Source: Paramecium octaurelia (lineage: Eukaryota; Ciliophora; Oligohymenophorea; Peniculida; Parameciidae). Taken from it: a stretch of 64,000 nucleotides of DNA. Numbering within the stretch: position 1 is the stretch's first letter; each line of letters opens with the position of its first letter. The position numbers were made by a program, and so were the translations under genes. The notes below the pieces were generated by a model, which made no database searches, was not told the origin of the DNA, and saw only the letters and a program-made list of their open reading frames with translations. Of this stretch, positions 24,985-36,531 are shown piece by piece. Where the stretch lies: NCBI GenBank assembly GCA_905182995.1, contig CAJJDP010000119.1, positions 297,384 to 361,383 of the forward strand. The letters run 5' to 3'.

Positions 24985-25893
24985 ACTGATAACATCAATT
25001 AAGAATTTCATTGTCTTTACCATAAATATATGAATGATGCAGAAATGTTTAAAATATAAATACTCTTCTAAATAGCATCTTTTCTGCTTTTTATATTATA
25101 AAATTTATTAAAATTAGATTTCAATCAGTTAATGTAGCACAATATATTGTAAAACAAAGGAAATAGTAAAATTAATAGAGACATAAAAATTATACTTCTT
25201 AAGTTTTATTTGTACAAATATAAGTTTATTGTTTATAAAAAATAATTCAAATTACTTCTGAAATTCATTACTTGTTTTGAAATTACATTACTAAAATTTT
25301 AATTTGATATTTATTTTAAATATGTTCTGATACATATTACATATACTAAATATATATAAACTTAGTATTTTTTAAATTATAATGATATTAAATACAAAAT
25401 TTTATTTATATATAAAATAATCCAAATATCACCATAATTCTTTTCATATATTGACACTAAGCGAAATTAGTAGATAACCTCAGCTTCTTTAACAACTCTA
25501 TAACTAAATGTTCTTCAATTTTTGAAGAAATAATACTTCAAATGAATAAAGATTTAAAAGACCCTCGGAAATATGATTTTCAGATTGAGACACACTAAGC
25601 AGTATGGAAAATACAAGGTAAACTCTCCTTGGGAATAAGAAGAATTAGACTTTAAATGGAATAATTTTTGAGAACACTGATAAAAATATATATATATTTA
25701 AGCTTATTCTGTAAATCTTTAGGTTGTATTTCCAATTTCATTGGATAACAAAATAATGGAGTTTTTAATTTTACTACGTTTTATTTTAAACGTTAAGCAT
25801 TGCGTTATATTAGATAGATTATTTAAACTCCTTCTTTATATTTGATCTTTATATATGATATTTGAGCTTAATTAAAATAAATTATTATAAGAA
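24985..25893. other. AT-rich intergenic region upstream of kinesin
   Basis: About 0.9 kb with very low GC and frequent TGA in all frames. I see no gene or RNA; it holds the 5' side of the kinesin gene. Confidence 0.5.
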
Positions 25894-28398
25894 ATGCAAA
25901 ACAGAATTTCTAATACTAATCAAAATTATAAAGTATTTGCAAGGGTTAGACCGATTGATTATTAATAGAAGATGGTTGACTTCACTAATGAGAGCATTTC
26001 AATAAGAGTACAGAGCTATTTTATTTAAGGATCCAACAAACAAAAATGCAGAAAGCAAAATGGTTTCATTCTCTTCAGTGTGCACTACTTAGGAACATGT
26101 GTTCAGAGTGATTGAGCCTATGTTACAGAAACTGATAGAGGGTCACAATTCTTGTATTTTGAGTTATGGATAGACTGGAAGTGGGAAGAGCTACACATTA
26201 TTCGGCTAAGAAGGAGAGGAATATAAACCTGACAAGAGGGGCATTGTAACAGGAGCCATCGATTATCTTCTTTCTAAGGCGTAAGAATTTGAGGAGATCC
26301 GAGAATTCGAGATTACTGCTACGATGGCTGAACTATTCTTGGATTAGGTGCGGGACTTAGGTAAGGCATACAAATAACGTGATTCTGGGAATATGAATCA
26401 AAAAATTTAGAATTATGAAAATGAAAATCTAACCATATACGAAAACTCAGATGGATAGTTAATGATTAAAGATATCTCATAGATAACAATAAGATCTGCT
26501 AAAGAATTGATAGACATGATATAAATGGGTTTTCAAATGAGAGAGAAACTAGAATAGTAAAGTAAATCATTTGGATAGAAGTGTCACACAGTTATCACCT
26601 TGAAACTGGTTTAAAAGGATAAGGAGAACTCGAATCTACCATTTATGAATGCACTCATATAGTTTGTTGATTTGGCAGGATCTGAAAGAATAGCCAAAAG
26701 TTTGACATAAGAAGGATAGTTCTAGGAGGCAATATTGATTAATTAAAGCTTGACTGCCTTATCGAAATGTTTGACTGCTATATCCCAGATGAATTCTAAA
26801 AATATTCCATATCGAGATTCCAAGTTGACGAAAATCTTATAAAATTGTCTAAATAGTTAAAGTTAGGTTGCATTAATGGTGCATATCAACCCAAATGAAA
26901 ATAATTTTGAAGAATGTTTGTCAGCTTTACAATATGCAGAAAGGACCAAAGGAATAACAGCGTCGCAGCAGATTGATGATAATTCGAATTAGCCAGGTCC
27001 TTTCCCTGGGTAGGATAAGTTGATTAAGAAATTGTAAGATGAAAATACTGAATTGAAAGCGAAGGTAGATTTCCTTTAGAAGGAACATAGATAGAAACTA
27101 TCCGAAATCTAAACTTTATTAGGAATTGACGTAGATTTAGAGGTACTCTTTTCTAGAATGGGTGCTTAAGAATTATAGAAATACAAAATTCAGAAGGATG
27201 CTATGCTGAAAGTAGAGACTCTTTAGAATTATGTAAAAGAGGCAGATCACATGATTGAGAAGCTGTAGAAGGAGAAAGAACTGATGAAAAAGGAAGAAAG
27301 TATTAAATTGGAGAGACAATAATGCAAGAACATACAATAAAAGGATGAAATCAAAAAGTTGAAGGAACAGTAGGCTGAAAGGAAACAACAACTAGAACAA
27401 ATTGAATAAGAAAAAAACGATAAGATATTAGATACTGTGAAAAAATAATTAAAAGAACATCAGCAAGTGATTGAGAAGAAGGTGAATGTTATTGTAAATT
27501 TACCTTAAAACATTTAAACAAAGACTTAGGAGGTGTAAAAGCATGAAGACATTAAAAGAATGGTAAAACTTGAATTAGAAAAAGAGTATGCATTCTATTC
27601 TAAATTAGGTATAAATAACAAATGGATAATTTAAAGGCTGAGTATAACAAATTTTTGTAGGACAGTACAAGTTAATACGAGAAATACTTAGAAAAGAAAA
27701 ATGAAGAGATAGAGAACTTTATTCACTAATTTAAAAAATATCAAGAAAAAAAGAAGTAATCATTCTGAATTTATTGTTATAGAATGTAAATAAAGGACTT
27801 GAAGGTTGAATTATTTGAGTTATACGATGTTGTTATGAAAACATTTAGAGTTATTGAGAAAATTGAAAATGGTGCTTATAGTTCTGGAATCAGGTCATTT
27901 AATATTCCATCTATGGATAAACCTCACATTCCTACTAGAAACAAATTCAAAAAGTAAATTATAAAATGATTCCTAAGTCTCTTTAAGTACCTTGATTAAA
28001 GAAGTCTTAAAAATACTAAATTAGATGCAATCAAAGAAAGGGTGGCTCCGAAACCTTTACATATGTCATAACTTCTCGAAAGTACCAATATCAAAATGAA
28101 TCTTACAAAAATGCCAGAACCTACTGTCAGGTAATTTGCTAGCGTGATAAGCGATGAATTAGTCTCAGTTTTAGCAAGGGAGAAAGAATTGTAGAGAAGA
28201 GTAACTGAATTAGAGTTTCTGCAATCAAGCAATGATCTGAATACGTTAATCAAAGAACGAGATGAATATAAATAACTTTACCTATAAGAAGTCAAAAAAA
28301 TAAATTAATCAAAAAGAATAATCTCTAGCAAATTTGAATCTCAACCAAATCTTTTAATTAGACCCTTAACTCAGCAGCATTCACGATACAGGTTATGA
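25894..28398 (+). CDS. kinesin-like motor protein, N-terminal motor
   Basis: Encodes 802 residues with introns at 26008-26029, 27586-27608, 27756-27782 and 27954-27977. The motor starts at once (NYKVFARVRPID) and contains the P-loop GQTGSGKSYTLFG, switch II VDLAGSERI, the NQSLTALSKCLTAI helix and YRDSKLTKILQ, so it is a plus-type N-terminal kinesin head of about 350 residues. It is followed by a Lys/Gln/Glu-rich coiled coil (roughly residues 380-620) for dimerisation and a short less ordered tail. It would walk on microtubules using ATP; cargo unknown. Odd: switch I, usually NxxSSRSH, reads SKSFGQKCH, so the Ser-Arg-Ser-His core is partly lost, which could lower ATPase activity. Subfamily not assigned. 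Confidence 0.93.
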
Positions 28399-28436
28399 TT
28401 TACAGAATTAGACAAATTAATAAATTTTAATTACAA

Positions 28437-29002
28437 TCATTAAATTTCAATTTAAGGTTCTTCCTATGTTTGCCATCCGCTTAAATCAGCGATAGGTTAA
28501 AAACAAGTGCTTCCTTAAATTGGCTATGATTCTTGGGTGAATTTTGATTCAAGTATGTTTTGTATCAGATTTTTCCTTCGCATTCGAATGAATGGATGCC
28601 ATGGTTTCGTTTCTTATTGTTACTAAGTTGTCAAGGTGGTTTAACCTCCTTTTTTTAAGTAATGGGAATGTTTCAAAGCAAGCTATCCATTATCCAAGTG
28701 AATGCAATTCCTTTTAAACTTAGGACTCTCTAAAGTGCAATTTTTATTGCTCTAAAGAACTCTATGAGAATGGATAACCATCGGTTAATATAACTAACTC
28801 ATTTAAATCTTGTTGTCTTGAAACTGGATAATCATTTGTGACTAATCCTTTAAATCTTCTTACACTAACTATTTAATCTACTTGCAATTTTTCTCTATTA
28901 ATTTTATGATTGAGGTTTTGGAGTCAAGAGCATTGGACTCAAAATCTTGTTTTGTATCATACGTATATTTGATCTGATCTACTTGTTTAACATGGATTCC
29001 AT
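28437..29002 (-). CDS. unknown Gln-rich basic protein
   Basis: Encodes 180 residues with one intron, 28859-28881. Not recognised. It is rich in Gln, Asn, Lys and Ser, with no membrane segment or signal peptide and no clear domain. Its stop is 38 bp from the stop of the kinesin gene, which runs toward it. Supported by the in-frame intron, an exact three-fold spliced length and an open frame through a stretch where other frames are closed; function unknown. Confidence 0.65.
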
Positions 29003-29111
29003 ATAAAGACAATCAACTGATGTGCTGCCTTTGGATTTTTTCATAAAAATATAAAATTAATTCAAATGTTTATATCACTTTCATTAGTATAAAAATAAAG
29101 ATACAATCATG

Positions 29112-30529
29112 TCATCTTTTCATTTTCTATACAATTTTCGATACTTTCACATCATTGTAATCTTAATTCAGATTAGAAGAATGATAATCAATCTTTTTAG
29201 GAGGACCTTCCAAAACCTCCAAATCTATTCCATCATCAAAAGATTTTAATTTCTTAAACTCTTCTTTGATTTAATTCACTAATAAGTTATTGATTGTTGT
29301 TTGATAGTTTTATTAATTTCTAAAGTTATTCTTAACAGGATATCGACTCCCTCCTAGATGTATGTATTTCGGTTGCATTCTTGAATTCACTGACTGGACT
29401 ATCCTATTCCTTCGTTCCTTCATCTATTTAATCTAATTTTGATCAACAGTTTTAAACTCTAATTATCATATATTATTACAAATATCTTCGTAAATTGGTA
29501 TATCGTTATTCATAATGTCACATTCTTGATTCTAGACAGTAGAGGTTTGATTCGATTAGTTTAATTGCTCTAACATCTATTGGTTCCTTTTTCTATATTA
29601 TTGTTAAGACTTTGATCGTTCTCTTTGGGAAGCATCGGTGGGCTATCTTTCTTTGTTGAATGCGTCATTGATATAGGTTTTTATCAAATCCTAAATATAT
29701 GTATGAAACTTAACTTATCTATTTACAGTCTCATTCTTTTCCTCAGACTACCTACTCAGAACATTTACAGTTCTCATAAAGTTATGAAATTTCACAAATT
29801 TTTTAACAGCTTACGGATATAGACTATTTCTTCTATTAACTAGTTAATCTCTTATTCAATTCTTACTTCCTTATTGTGGGGTCTCCACAAACATAGAAAA
29901 CCGTCTTGATTCTGGCAAATTGGTTGCAATCGACTAAGACATTTTCGTATCGTAATCATTGAACTTCTTATCCAATCTGCTGACCAGGCTTCCCTTTTTG
30001 TTCGGAGTTTTGAAAGATATTTAAGGCTTACTAATTTGACTGGAAGATTGTTCTGGAGTTCTTGATTGAAGTTACGATTTCGCTCTTTTGTTTGAATTTT
30101 CTATTTCATCAAATACCAAATTCAAATTTTGCCAATTTAAGACGAAATGATAATTTGTGATTTCTCCCTAGTCTGCTGTATGCCTTTTGAAAACATTCTC
30201 CTTTTTTGGAGTTACGTAAGACTGCCCAGATCTTAGATGTTATAAATCAATAATAGCATTATATTCTTTAATTTTCTCCAGAAAGAATTCCTTGGTCCTT
30301 TCAAGGGTAATGCCCCTTTTTTGAACCATTTCTCTGGCTCTTTCACTTTCTAGAATTTATTATAACTCAGGAGAGATTTATTTCAACTGATGATCCTCAA
30401 TGGAGTGTTTTAATTGTTCAATAGGATATATAATGCTCTTGAATTGCGGCTATGCCCCTTTATAACTTGAAATAAGAAATGATAATACCCATAAGATTCA
30501 AGAATTTTGTTAGTAATCTAGTCAGTCAT
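29112..30529 (-). CDS. unknown Gln/Ser-rich protein
   Basis: Encodes 448 residues with introns at 30466-30488, 29840-29866 and 29459-29479. Not recognised. The N-terminal third is helical and charged (ESERAREMVQKRGITLERTKEFFLEKIKEYNAI), followed by a Ser/Thr/Gln-rich, probably disordered middle with several SP/TP-type sites (YVTPKKEN, RTPEQSS, KTPNKKGS), which suggests regulation by proline-directed kinases (inference). The C-terminus is again charged (EEFKKLKSFDDGIDLEV). No membrane segments. Lies 69 bp from the next gene's stop, same strand. Confidence 0.75.
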
Positions 30530-30598
30530 TAACAAAAATAACTAATTAAAAACCAAGGAACAAATAAAAATTGATAAATAACATAATATACAACAATT

Positions 30599-31624
30599 TC
30601 ACGGTTTAATAGATATAAAATTATATGCATCTGATCTTGTGCAGAACATATTTCCGTTCTCCCTAAATTTAGAGTTAGTTACAATAAATCTATCATAACC
30701 ACCAATTTGAACAATGAGAGCACCGCCAACCCAACTCGAATTCTAAGCTATCAAATTAGTAATGTAGAACTTGATATTCCTAATGGATGAGAATTCAGAT
30801 TCTAACAATTACAGCAATTCATTCTTGAATCTCAGCAATAAATTAGGTATTTTCCTTGCTCCCCCCGTAATGACAATATTTTAAGCCATCTTCGTAATGA
30901 TATCCCTGTCTTTAATCTAAGAAACAATCTTCAAAAATCCATAGGCTATATTAGACTCCTCATCCTTATAATTTCCAAAATATGTGTCAGTGTAACATTT
31001 TGCCAATTCGAATTCTGAGATCTCCGCATGTCTTAATTTAATCTTCTATTTGTCATCGACATCTCCTGCATTCAATACTTTGGAGTGCTTAACTGCAATA
31101 TCTTCCAATTACTCCCATGAATAATCAGGCAACAACATCTGAACCCTTTTGGCTGACTCCCTTCCTCCTTCACCTATATAACCTGTTTAATGCAACAGAG
31201 AGTATCCATCATAAACTGCACTAACAGTTGAAGCATTGTATCCCAAATCAATCACAAAACCCGAGTAATGTCCTGTCATGTAAAGAGGAAGTACGTTGCC
31301 AATTAAAAATGCTATCTTAGCTACCTCAAATTTGTAAAATAGCACATATGCTATCACATTATACATTTCTTCATTGTTATAATAATTATAAATCAAAGCA
31401 ACTGACCTTCCTTTTAAATTACAAACCATGTCAACATTAAATATCTGATACAATTTCTCTTCCACTGTCAATTCATAAGATAATCTTGATTTCTGAAGAG
31501 GCTTCTCAAAATTCAATTTAATCACCTTTTTAGGTTGAGTATCTAATGAAAATCCTACTTTTGTGTATGCACAACCAATTTCCAGGATAACTTCATATTG
31601 CCTTGATTATTTGTCTAGACTCAT
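30599..31624 (-). CDS. divergent actin-related protein
   Basis: Encodes 341 residues without introns, shorter than actin (about 375). Actin-fold landmarks in order: IGCAYTKVGFSLDTQ near the N-terminus (phosphate-1 loop), FVIDLGYNASTVSAVYDG (phosphate-2 strand-turn and following segment), GGRESAKRVQ, IVITGGARKIP (adenosine loop) and SSWVGGALIVQIGG near the end, equivalent to the actin SxWIGGSILA motif. The nucleotide-loop residues are degenerate, as in Arp10/Arp11-type or other non-filament Arps, so it may act as a capping or scaffold subunit (for example in a dynactin-like complex), which is inference. The divergently transcribed membrane protein gene starts 64 bp away. Confidence 0.8.
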
Positions 31625-31687
31625 TAAATTATTAAATTAATGAACTAAAATAGACTTACATATGATATATAAAGAAGAAAAGAGAGA

Positions 31688-33007
31688 ATGACGAATTACT
31701 TTATGGAATAATAGCAATTTCAGGATTTCACGAAACCTGAAAACCCAATCAAAATTTTAAATCCAAATAAGGCTCCTTAGCAATTAGAATCTCCTTTGGT
31801 CAATTAAGTCAAATTTTATTTTTAAAACCGTGTCAACAGATTAGAATTTACATAATTATTCGAAGGGAGAGAATCTTTCACATAAATGTTTGTGACCATC
31901 CTCTCGACTTCTCTCCTAATTCTGGTTGTTGGGTTTGCCGCATATTATTTAAATTATATAGGCAAAACCTTTATATGCTTAGTAATGCTAGTGAATGGAT
32001 TTCATGTGTTGGGATTGCATGTGTTTTATTTTTCAAGTACTTCTATAATCATTAATCCAATAGAAAACTCCGATAAAGCCTTGGCTTACTTCTTCATCGT
32101 TCTGATACTGTAATTCCTTCTCTGTAATCAACTTTGGGGAGGAGGTTTACTCAACAACATCTTCACCACATGTTATGTAGTGTATAATGGATACAAATTC
32201 ATAAGATAATTGCCAGTCTCACCTCCCAGCTGCAATAAACTATTACATACATAAACCCAATTCTTTTTCTATGCTTTTTTGGCTTCATTGAAACCAACCA
32301 CGATCAGTAAAAGGATCATCAATTTCCTCTTCTTTTTGATACCTGTGTACATATTCATTTTTTTGATTGACTTTTTTTATTAGCAGTAAAGAATCACAAC
32401 AAGAAAGATCCTATTGGCTGGCATTTTAGATTTAATCCTGTAATTCTCGGAGGGGATGATCATAACTTATAAGAAATACTATGTTTTCAATCTATCCAGA
32501 AAGGCTGATCAATTGCCTCTCTTTATATACCCATTGTGTTTACAGAACAATCAATAATAAGAGATCGCTTCAATTAATTATGTTAATTCCATTAATAATG
32601 ATGACAAAGTGTTCAACTTAAAAATGCTCTTCAGATTAGAAGGATGTCAACCTCCAACAATTGCTGATATTATGCAATCCTATTATTACGAAAAATTAAA
32701 ATAGTACGTCCAAGAAATTTAGACCAACTTCTCATAAATTTCCAAGTTGTTAAATGAAAAAAACAAAGTGAGAACACTCTTTGAAGACATAACACTGCCA
32801 TTTACATTCATCAAATACTATTATATGACTTACAGAATTAAAAGGTAATAACGATAACTTATTAAATTGTATTACTTCATTTTTAAATCCTTTGATTCAT
32901 TTCAGAAGGAAAGTCAATACGAAGTTGAGTGTTTGAGATTTAATGTATCATTCTATTCTAATATCCTAGGTTCAATTAATATCCACAATTCAATAGAACT
33001 AATTTGA
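31688..33007 (+). CDS. multi-pass membrane protein, unknown
   Basis: Encodes 439 residues, no intron. Not recognised. After a soluble N-terminus of about 70 residues come hydrophobic segments near residues 70-95 (TILSTSLLILVVGFAAYYL), 100-120, 135-150, then after a loop two more (FFYAFLASL, INFLFFLIPVYIFIFLIDFF) and a weaker one (ILLAGILDLILQF). The C-terminal 170 residues are soluble, charged and helical. Overall plan: four to six transmembrane helices with a cytosolic tail. Good start context: purine-rich GAGAGAATG, with an earlier ATG closed by TGA within nine codons. Confidence 0.8.
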
Positions 33008-33094
33008 GGAACCTAAAATTTTAAATATTTGCAAAAAATTAGCCAAAATTTCAGAAAGACATATGAAACATGAGATATTTTAATTATTATTATC

Positions 33095-34742
33095 ATGAGT
33101 TTAAGATTATTATTACCAAAATTGGATATCAGTGTTCGAACTACTAGTCATAGTCCATTCCAATACCCATCTGACGAAGAGATCTTTCTGTACAATGACA
33201 GTAAGTTTAAAAAATAACTCTCATTTCACAAGTCAAATACAAAAGTTTGGAATAAGGAAACCGCAACCAGTAGAACCTAATTGACCAGATTTGAAGTATG
33301 TGGTTCTTATTTATTTTAAAGAAAGTAAGTACACCCTACGACGAAAATTACACAAAAAATAATAAACTATTCAAGGAGAAGGATTAGCAAAGGATCAAAG
33401 ATGCTTTGAATATTATTAAAGAACGCAAATTGGAAAAAGAAGAGCAGAACAAAAAAGGCGTTACCTTAGTTTCTAATGTTAAAATCATCGAGGACAAAAG
33501 ATAGTTATTTTTGATTTCACAATCCTATAACACAATGGAAAATGAAATCAAAAAAATGAAAGAAGGTTAAAAGGAGAAACAGGAAGTCTTCTTTTAGAGC
33601 ATGAAAATGCTGTAGCAAGATGCAGATAATTTTTAGTAGTTTCTGGATACAAACAAAGCGGCAAGAGCAGATGCAGAATTAAAATTAGAAAATGAAATCA
33701 AAGATAAAAAAGCTAAGGAGGCTATCATCAAACAACTTAATATAAAGATGACCAGCATTAGAGGTGAAAAACAAAGGATGGAGGAATTGATTACTGCTTA
33801 CATTGATCATAAATAGTTCTTAGATAAGTTGGCACCAAAAGAATGGCATGACAATAAAGCAAAACTCAAGAGCTTGCTACTCGATAAACTCAAAGAAATT
33901 AGTATTCTTGAGGGCAAACTCTAGAAATCCAATTAATCTGATCAAACAATATAATTGTATTAGAATTAATAAATTGTAGTTAGGAAGAATTAGAAGATTT
34001 TGAAGATGAATTTGAAATGTATTTTAAACATCCATAATAATTAATTTCTATATTCAATGACTTGGAGGAGAGAAACTTATTCTTAATTTAAACTGCTTAA
34101 GAAACAGAATAAAATCTTGAAGAAGTTAAATCTAAATTTCAAAAGTTGAAATAAGAAAAAAGTATTAAAATTCAACAATTACATGAACAAAAAGAAATCT
34201 TAAAAAAGAAATTGGATGTATCTACAACTCATATTCATTTTAGATAATGACACAAGAATTGAAAGATATGTAATTAGGAGGTATAATTAAAGCATCCGGA
34301 AAAGAACAGAAAGACTTAGGATAATAAATAATAGAAGTTTATTAATAATTTCAAATAGATATGATACAAGTTTAAGACATTTAAACTAGACCAACTTTAT
34401 TCATATTAGGATTAATAGAATAGTTAATTGAAAAGCTTTTAAAATAAGTCAAGACTTTCAAACCGGAAAGAGTATATCATTATGTAAATCATTATGAATC
34501 ATAATTAGAAATAAGAAATTGATAATAAAGGCAAGGCAGATAAAAGAAAAGAAAATGCTGATAGGTAGCGAGAAGAAGAGGCTGCAAGAAATAGAATTAA
34601 TTAGTTGAAATTAATGTAACCAAGCAAAAAAAAAAGTGGAAGACTTAACATGTTCAGATCAAGACCCATTGAAAAATAAGTTGAGATAGCATAAGAGAAT
34701 CACGAGGATGTAGATACTGAAGACTTCAAATATTTTGAATGA
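33095..34742 (+). CDS. coiled-coil axonemal protein, CFAP100/CCDC37-like
   Basis: Encodes 515 residues with introns at 33296-33321, 33957-33979, 34218-34243 and 34484-34508. Long coiled coil from about residue 85 to 400, interrupted by a segment YIDHKQFLDKLAPKEWHD and, later, DEFEMYFKHPQQLISIFNDL, which correspond in order and character to the DUF4200 region of CFAP100 (CCDC37; MIA1 in Chlamydomonas), a subunit of the modifier-of-inner-arms complex on ciliary doublets. The C-terminal part (FKPERVYHYV then RKENADRQREEEAARNRI) also fits that family's end. Predicted to be ciliary and structural. Assignment is from memory of family features, not a search. Confidence 0.68.
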
Positions 34743-34908
34743 TATTCACTTTATGTATAATAAGAGTGTATCAAATTAATACTTATTTTGAATAATTCAT
34801 CAAAATTTGCATTAATCTTATCAACTCTTTCATTAATTAAACATTAAGAATAGTATTTATAAGAAAAAATTCATTACATAGGGATTTTCAAAAAATCCAT
34901 AACTCATC

Positions 34909-36064
34909 TCATGTGTTTTTATATCCTATATTATAATGTCCCGGTCGTATGAGCAAGATTACTTTATTATCACTTTAATTGCCATATTGCATCAACATAA
35001 AATCGGAATCTTATTAGAAAAATATTAGTTAAATGTATCTAAAAAAATTTTAATTAAAATTACAGTTTTAAATATTTTGCTAAAGAGGAGATCACCAATT
35101 CATTTTCATTGCATTCAGTTTCCCATAGCAACAAATTTTACTTATTTAAAGTACCATTTAAATTTCCATCCAAATCCACAGCCTTTAATGCTAAGTTCCT
35201 AAAAAAAATAGTAGATAATCCATAAAAGCATCCATCAATTTTCTCATTTTCTTTCTAATATGCTTTGAATTCTTCAAATAAAGTTTATTTTCTTAATTCT
35301 ATATCTTCTATCAATTTAAGCCTCTCCAGTCTATAGAAAAATTCATCTCTCAATTCCTATTTATCACTCTCATCTATAACATCTTTATTATTTAAAATAA
35401 TCTAAAAATTGACTTGATTTGAATTAAGAAACTGATAGAATTAATCATTTGTATATTTAAATAAAAGAATATCTAAAAATTGAAACCCAAATGCAGTGTA
35501 AAAGCAATTTCCATCTCCTCTTACAGTTCGATAAGCAGAACATAATTCTTTCATTTTTTATTTTTAAACAAGTTTTATTATATAATACTCTTTCCATAAT
35601 TCTTATTGTTAATGATACTCACCCAAAAAATATTAATACTTTTCTTCTACCTATCTTTTTCCCTAGCTTTAAGCGTATATAAAATTAACAATTTTTTAAA
35701 CTTTCAGAGTTCTCTTCTCATCAGCTTTAAAATGAGCATAAGTTGTGACATTTTATGTTGGATGAATTTTGGAATTAAAGGGGGATTTTTGTAGATTAGA
35801 ATTCCTATTACTAATCTGACTTTGGCTATTAAATTGACTTTCTTCTTTAACAAAGCCTTGGTTTTAAAAATTAGATCTTTGATTGCTCATCTATCCAATC
35901 TCAATACCCTCTTAATTAGAGGTTCCTAAATCCCTGTTATCTAAGATTTAATTAAACTCATTATGGTAATGATTTTCCTGCCCATAACATTTCTTCCATA
36001 ACTAGTATAAGATGTATAGTAGTAAGGAAATAAATATTACTAAAAATATCTACAGCCATTCCAT
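34909..36064 (-). CDS. otubain-like deubiquitinase (peptidase C65) with N-terminal membrane anchor
   Basis: Encodes 376 residues with one intron, 35039-35063. Catalytic site: RGDGNCFYTAF with Asp184 and Cys187, the otubain D-G-N-C motif; the C-terminus has LLIRPGHYNIGY, matching the otubain catalytic His loop (PGHYDILY). Between them lie the expected helical ubiquitin-binding arm and WETECNENELVISSLAKYL, typical of C65 enzymes. It would cleave ubiquitin chains. Unusual for otubains, residues 2-22 form a strongly hydrophobic segment (WLQIFLVIFISLLLYILYQLW) followed by KK, a signal-anchor that would fix the enzyme to a membrane, then a Ser/Asn/Gln-rich linker of about 90 residues. Frame is unbroken from ATG 36064 to the catalytic motif. 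Confidence 0.83.
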
Positions 36065-36531
36065 GAATACAAATTCTATTACTTTAATTATTTAATTGAT
36101 TTTATTTATTTTAAACCTAAAAAATTAATATGCTTTTCCAATCTTAAATATTTAGTATAATTTTAAGAAGCTAATCTATCCTTGGTTTTATGTAGATTGA
36201 ATTGAGAATGTTATGGAGAAGAAATGATTATATTGCAAATATAGATATCAATATAGTAAATTTGATATCATAAGAAGATATTTGAATTTCAATGCTACTC
36301 TACAATAACAGATATTGTTGAAAGATCAAAAAACTTTATTGATAAATCTCAAATGGCTAAAGATGCTTTATCAAATTGATCAAATTTCTATGAAATGCAA
36401 TTATGAAATTACAATTGACTAAGTGTGGCATTTATTCATTTTATTTGATCAATCTTAGAGAGAAGCCATATCCTCTTATCTAATAATAAGGAAATGAAAT
36501 AAAAATATTATAAAAATTATTAAATTGTAAT
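36065..36531. other. intergenic region between divergent genes
   Basis: AT-rich DNA with no supported gene; presumably carries the promoters of the otubain-like gene (minus) and the large helical protein gene (plus). Confidence 0.5.

Noticed and set aside
28430-28910. Plus-strand cysteine-containing open frame
   Set aside because: The minus-strand reading gives one start, one normal 23-nt intron and an exact three-fold length; the plus frame needs unexplained shifts.
28910-28970. Possible tRNA-like arm pairing around TTGGAGTCAAGAGCATTGGACTC
   Set aside because: It lies inside a supported coding exon on the minus strand and does not form a full cloverleaf with the invariant tRNA bases.
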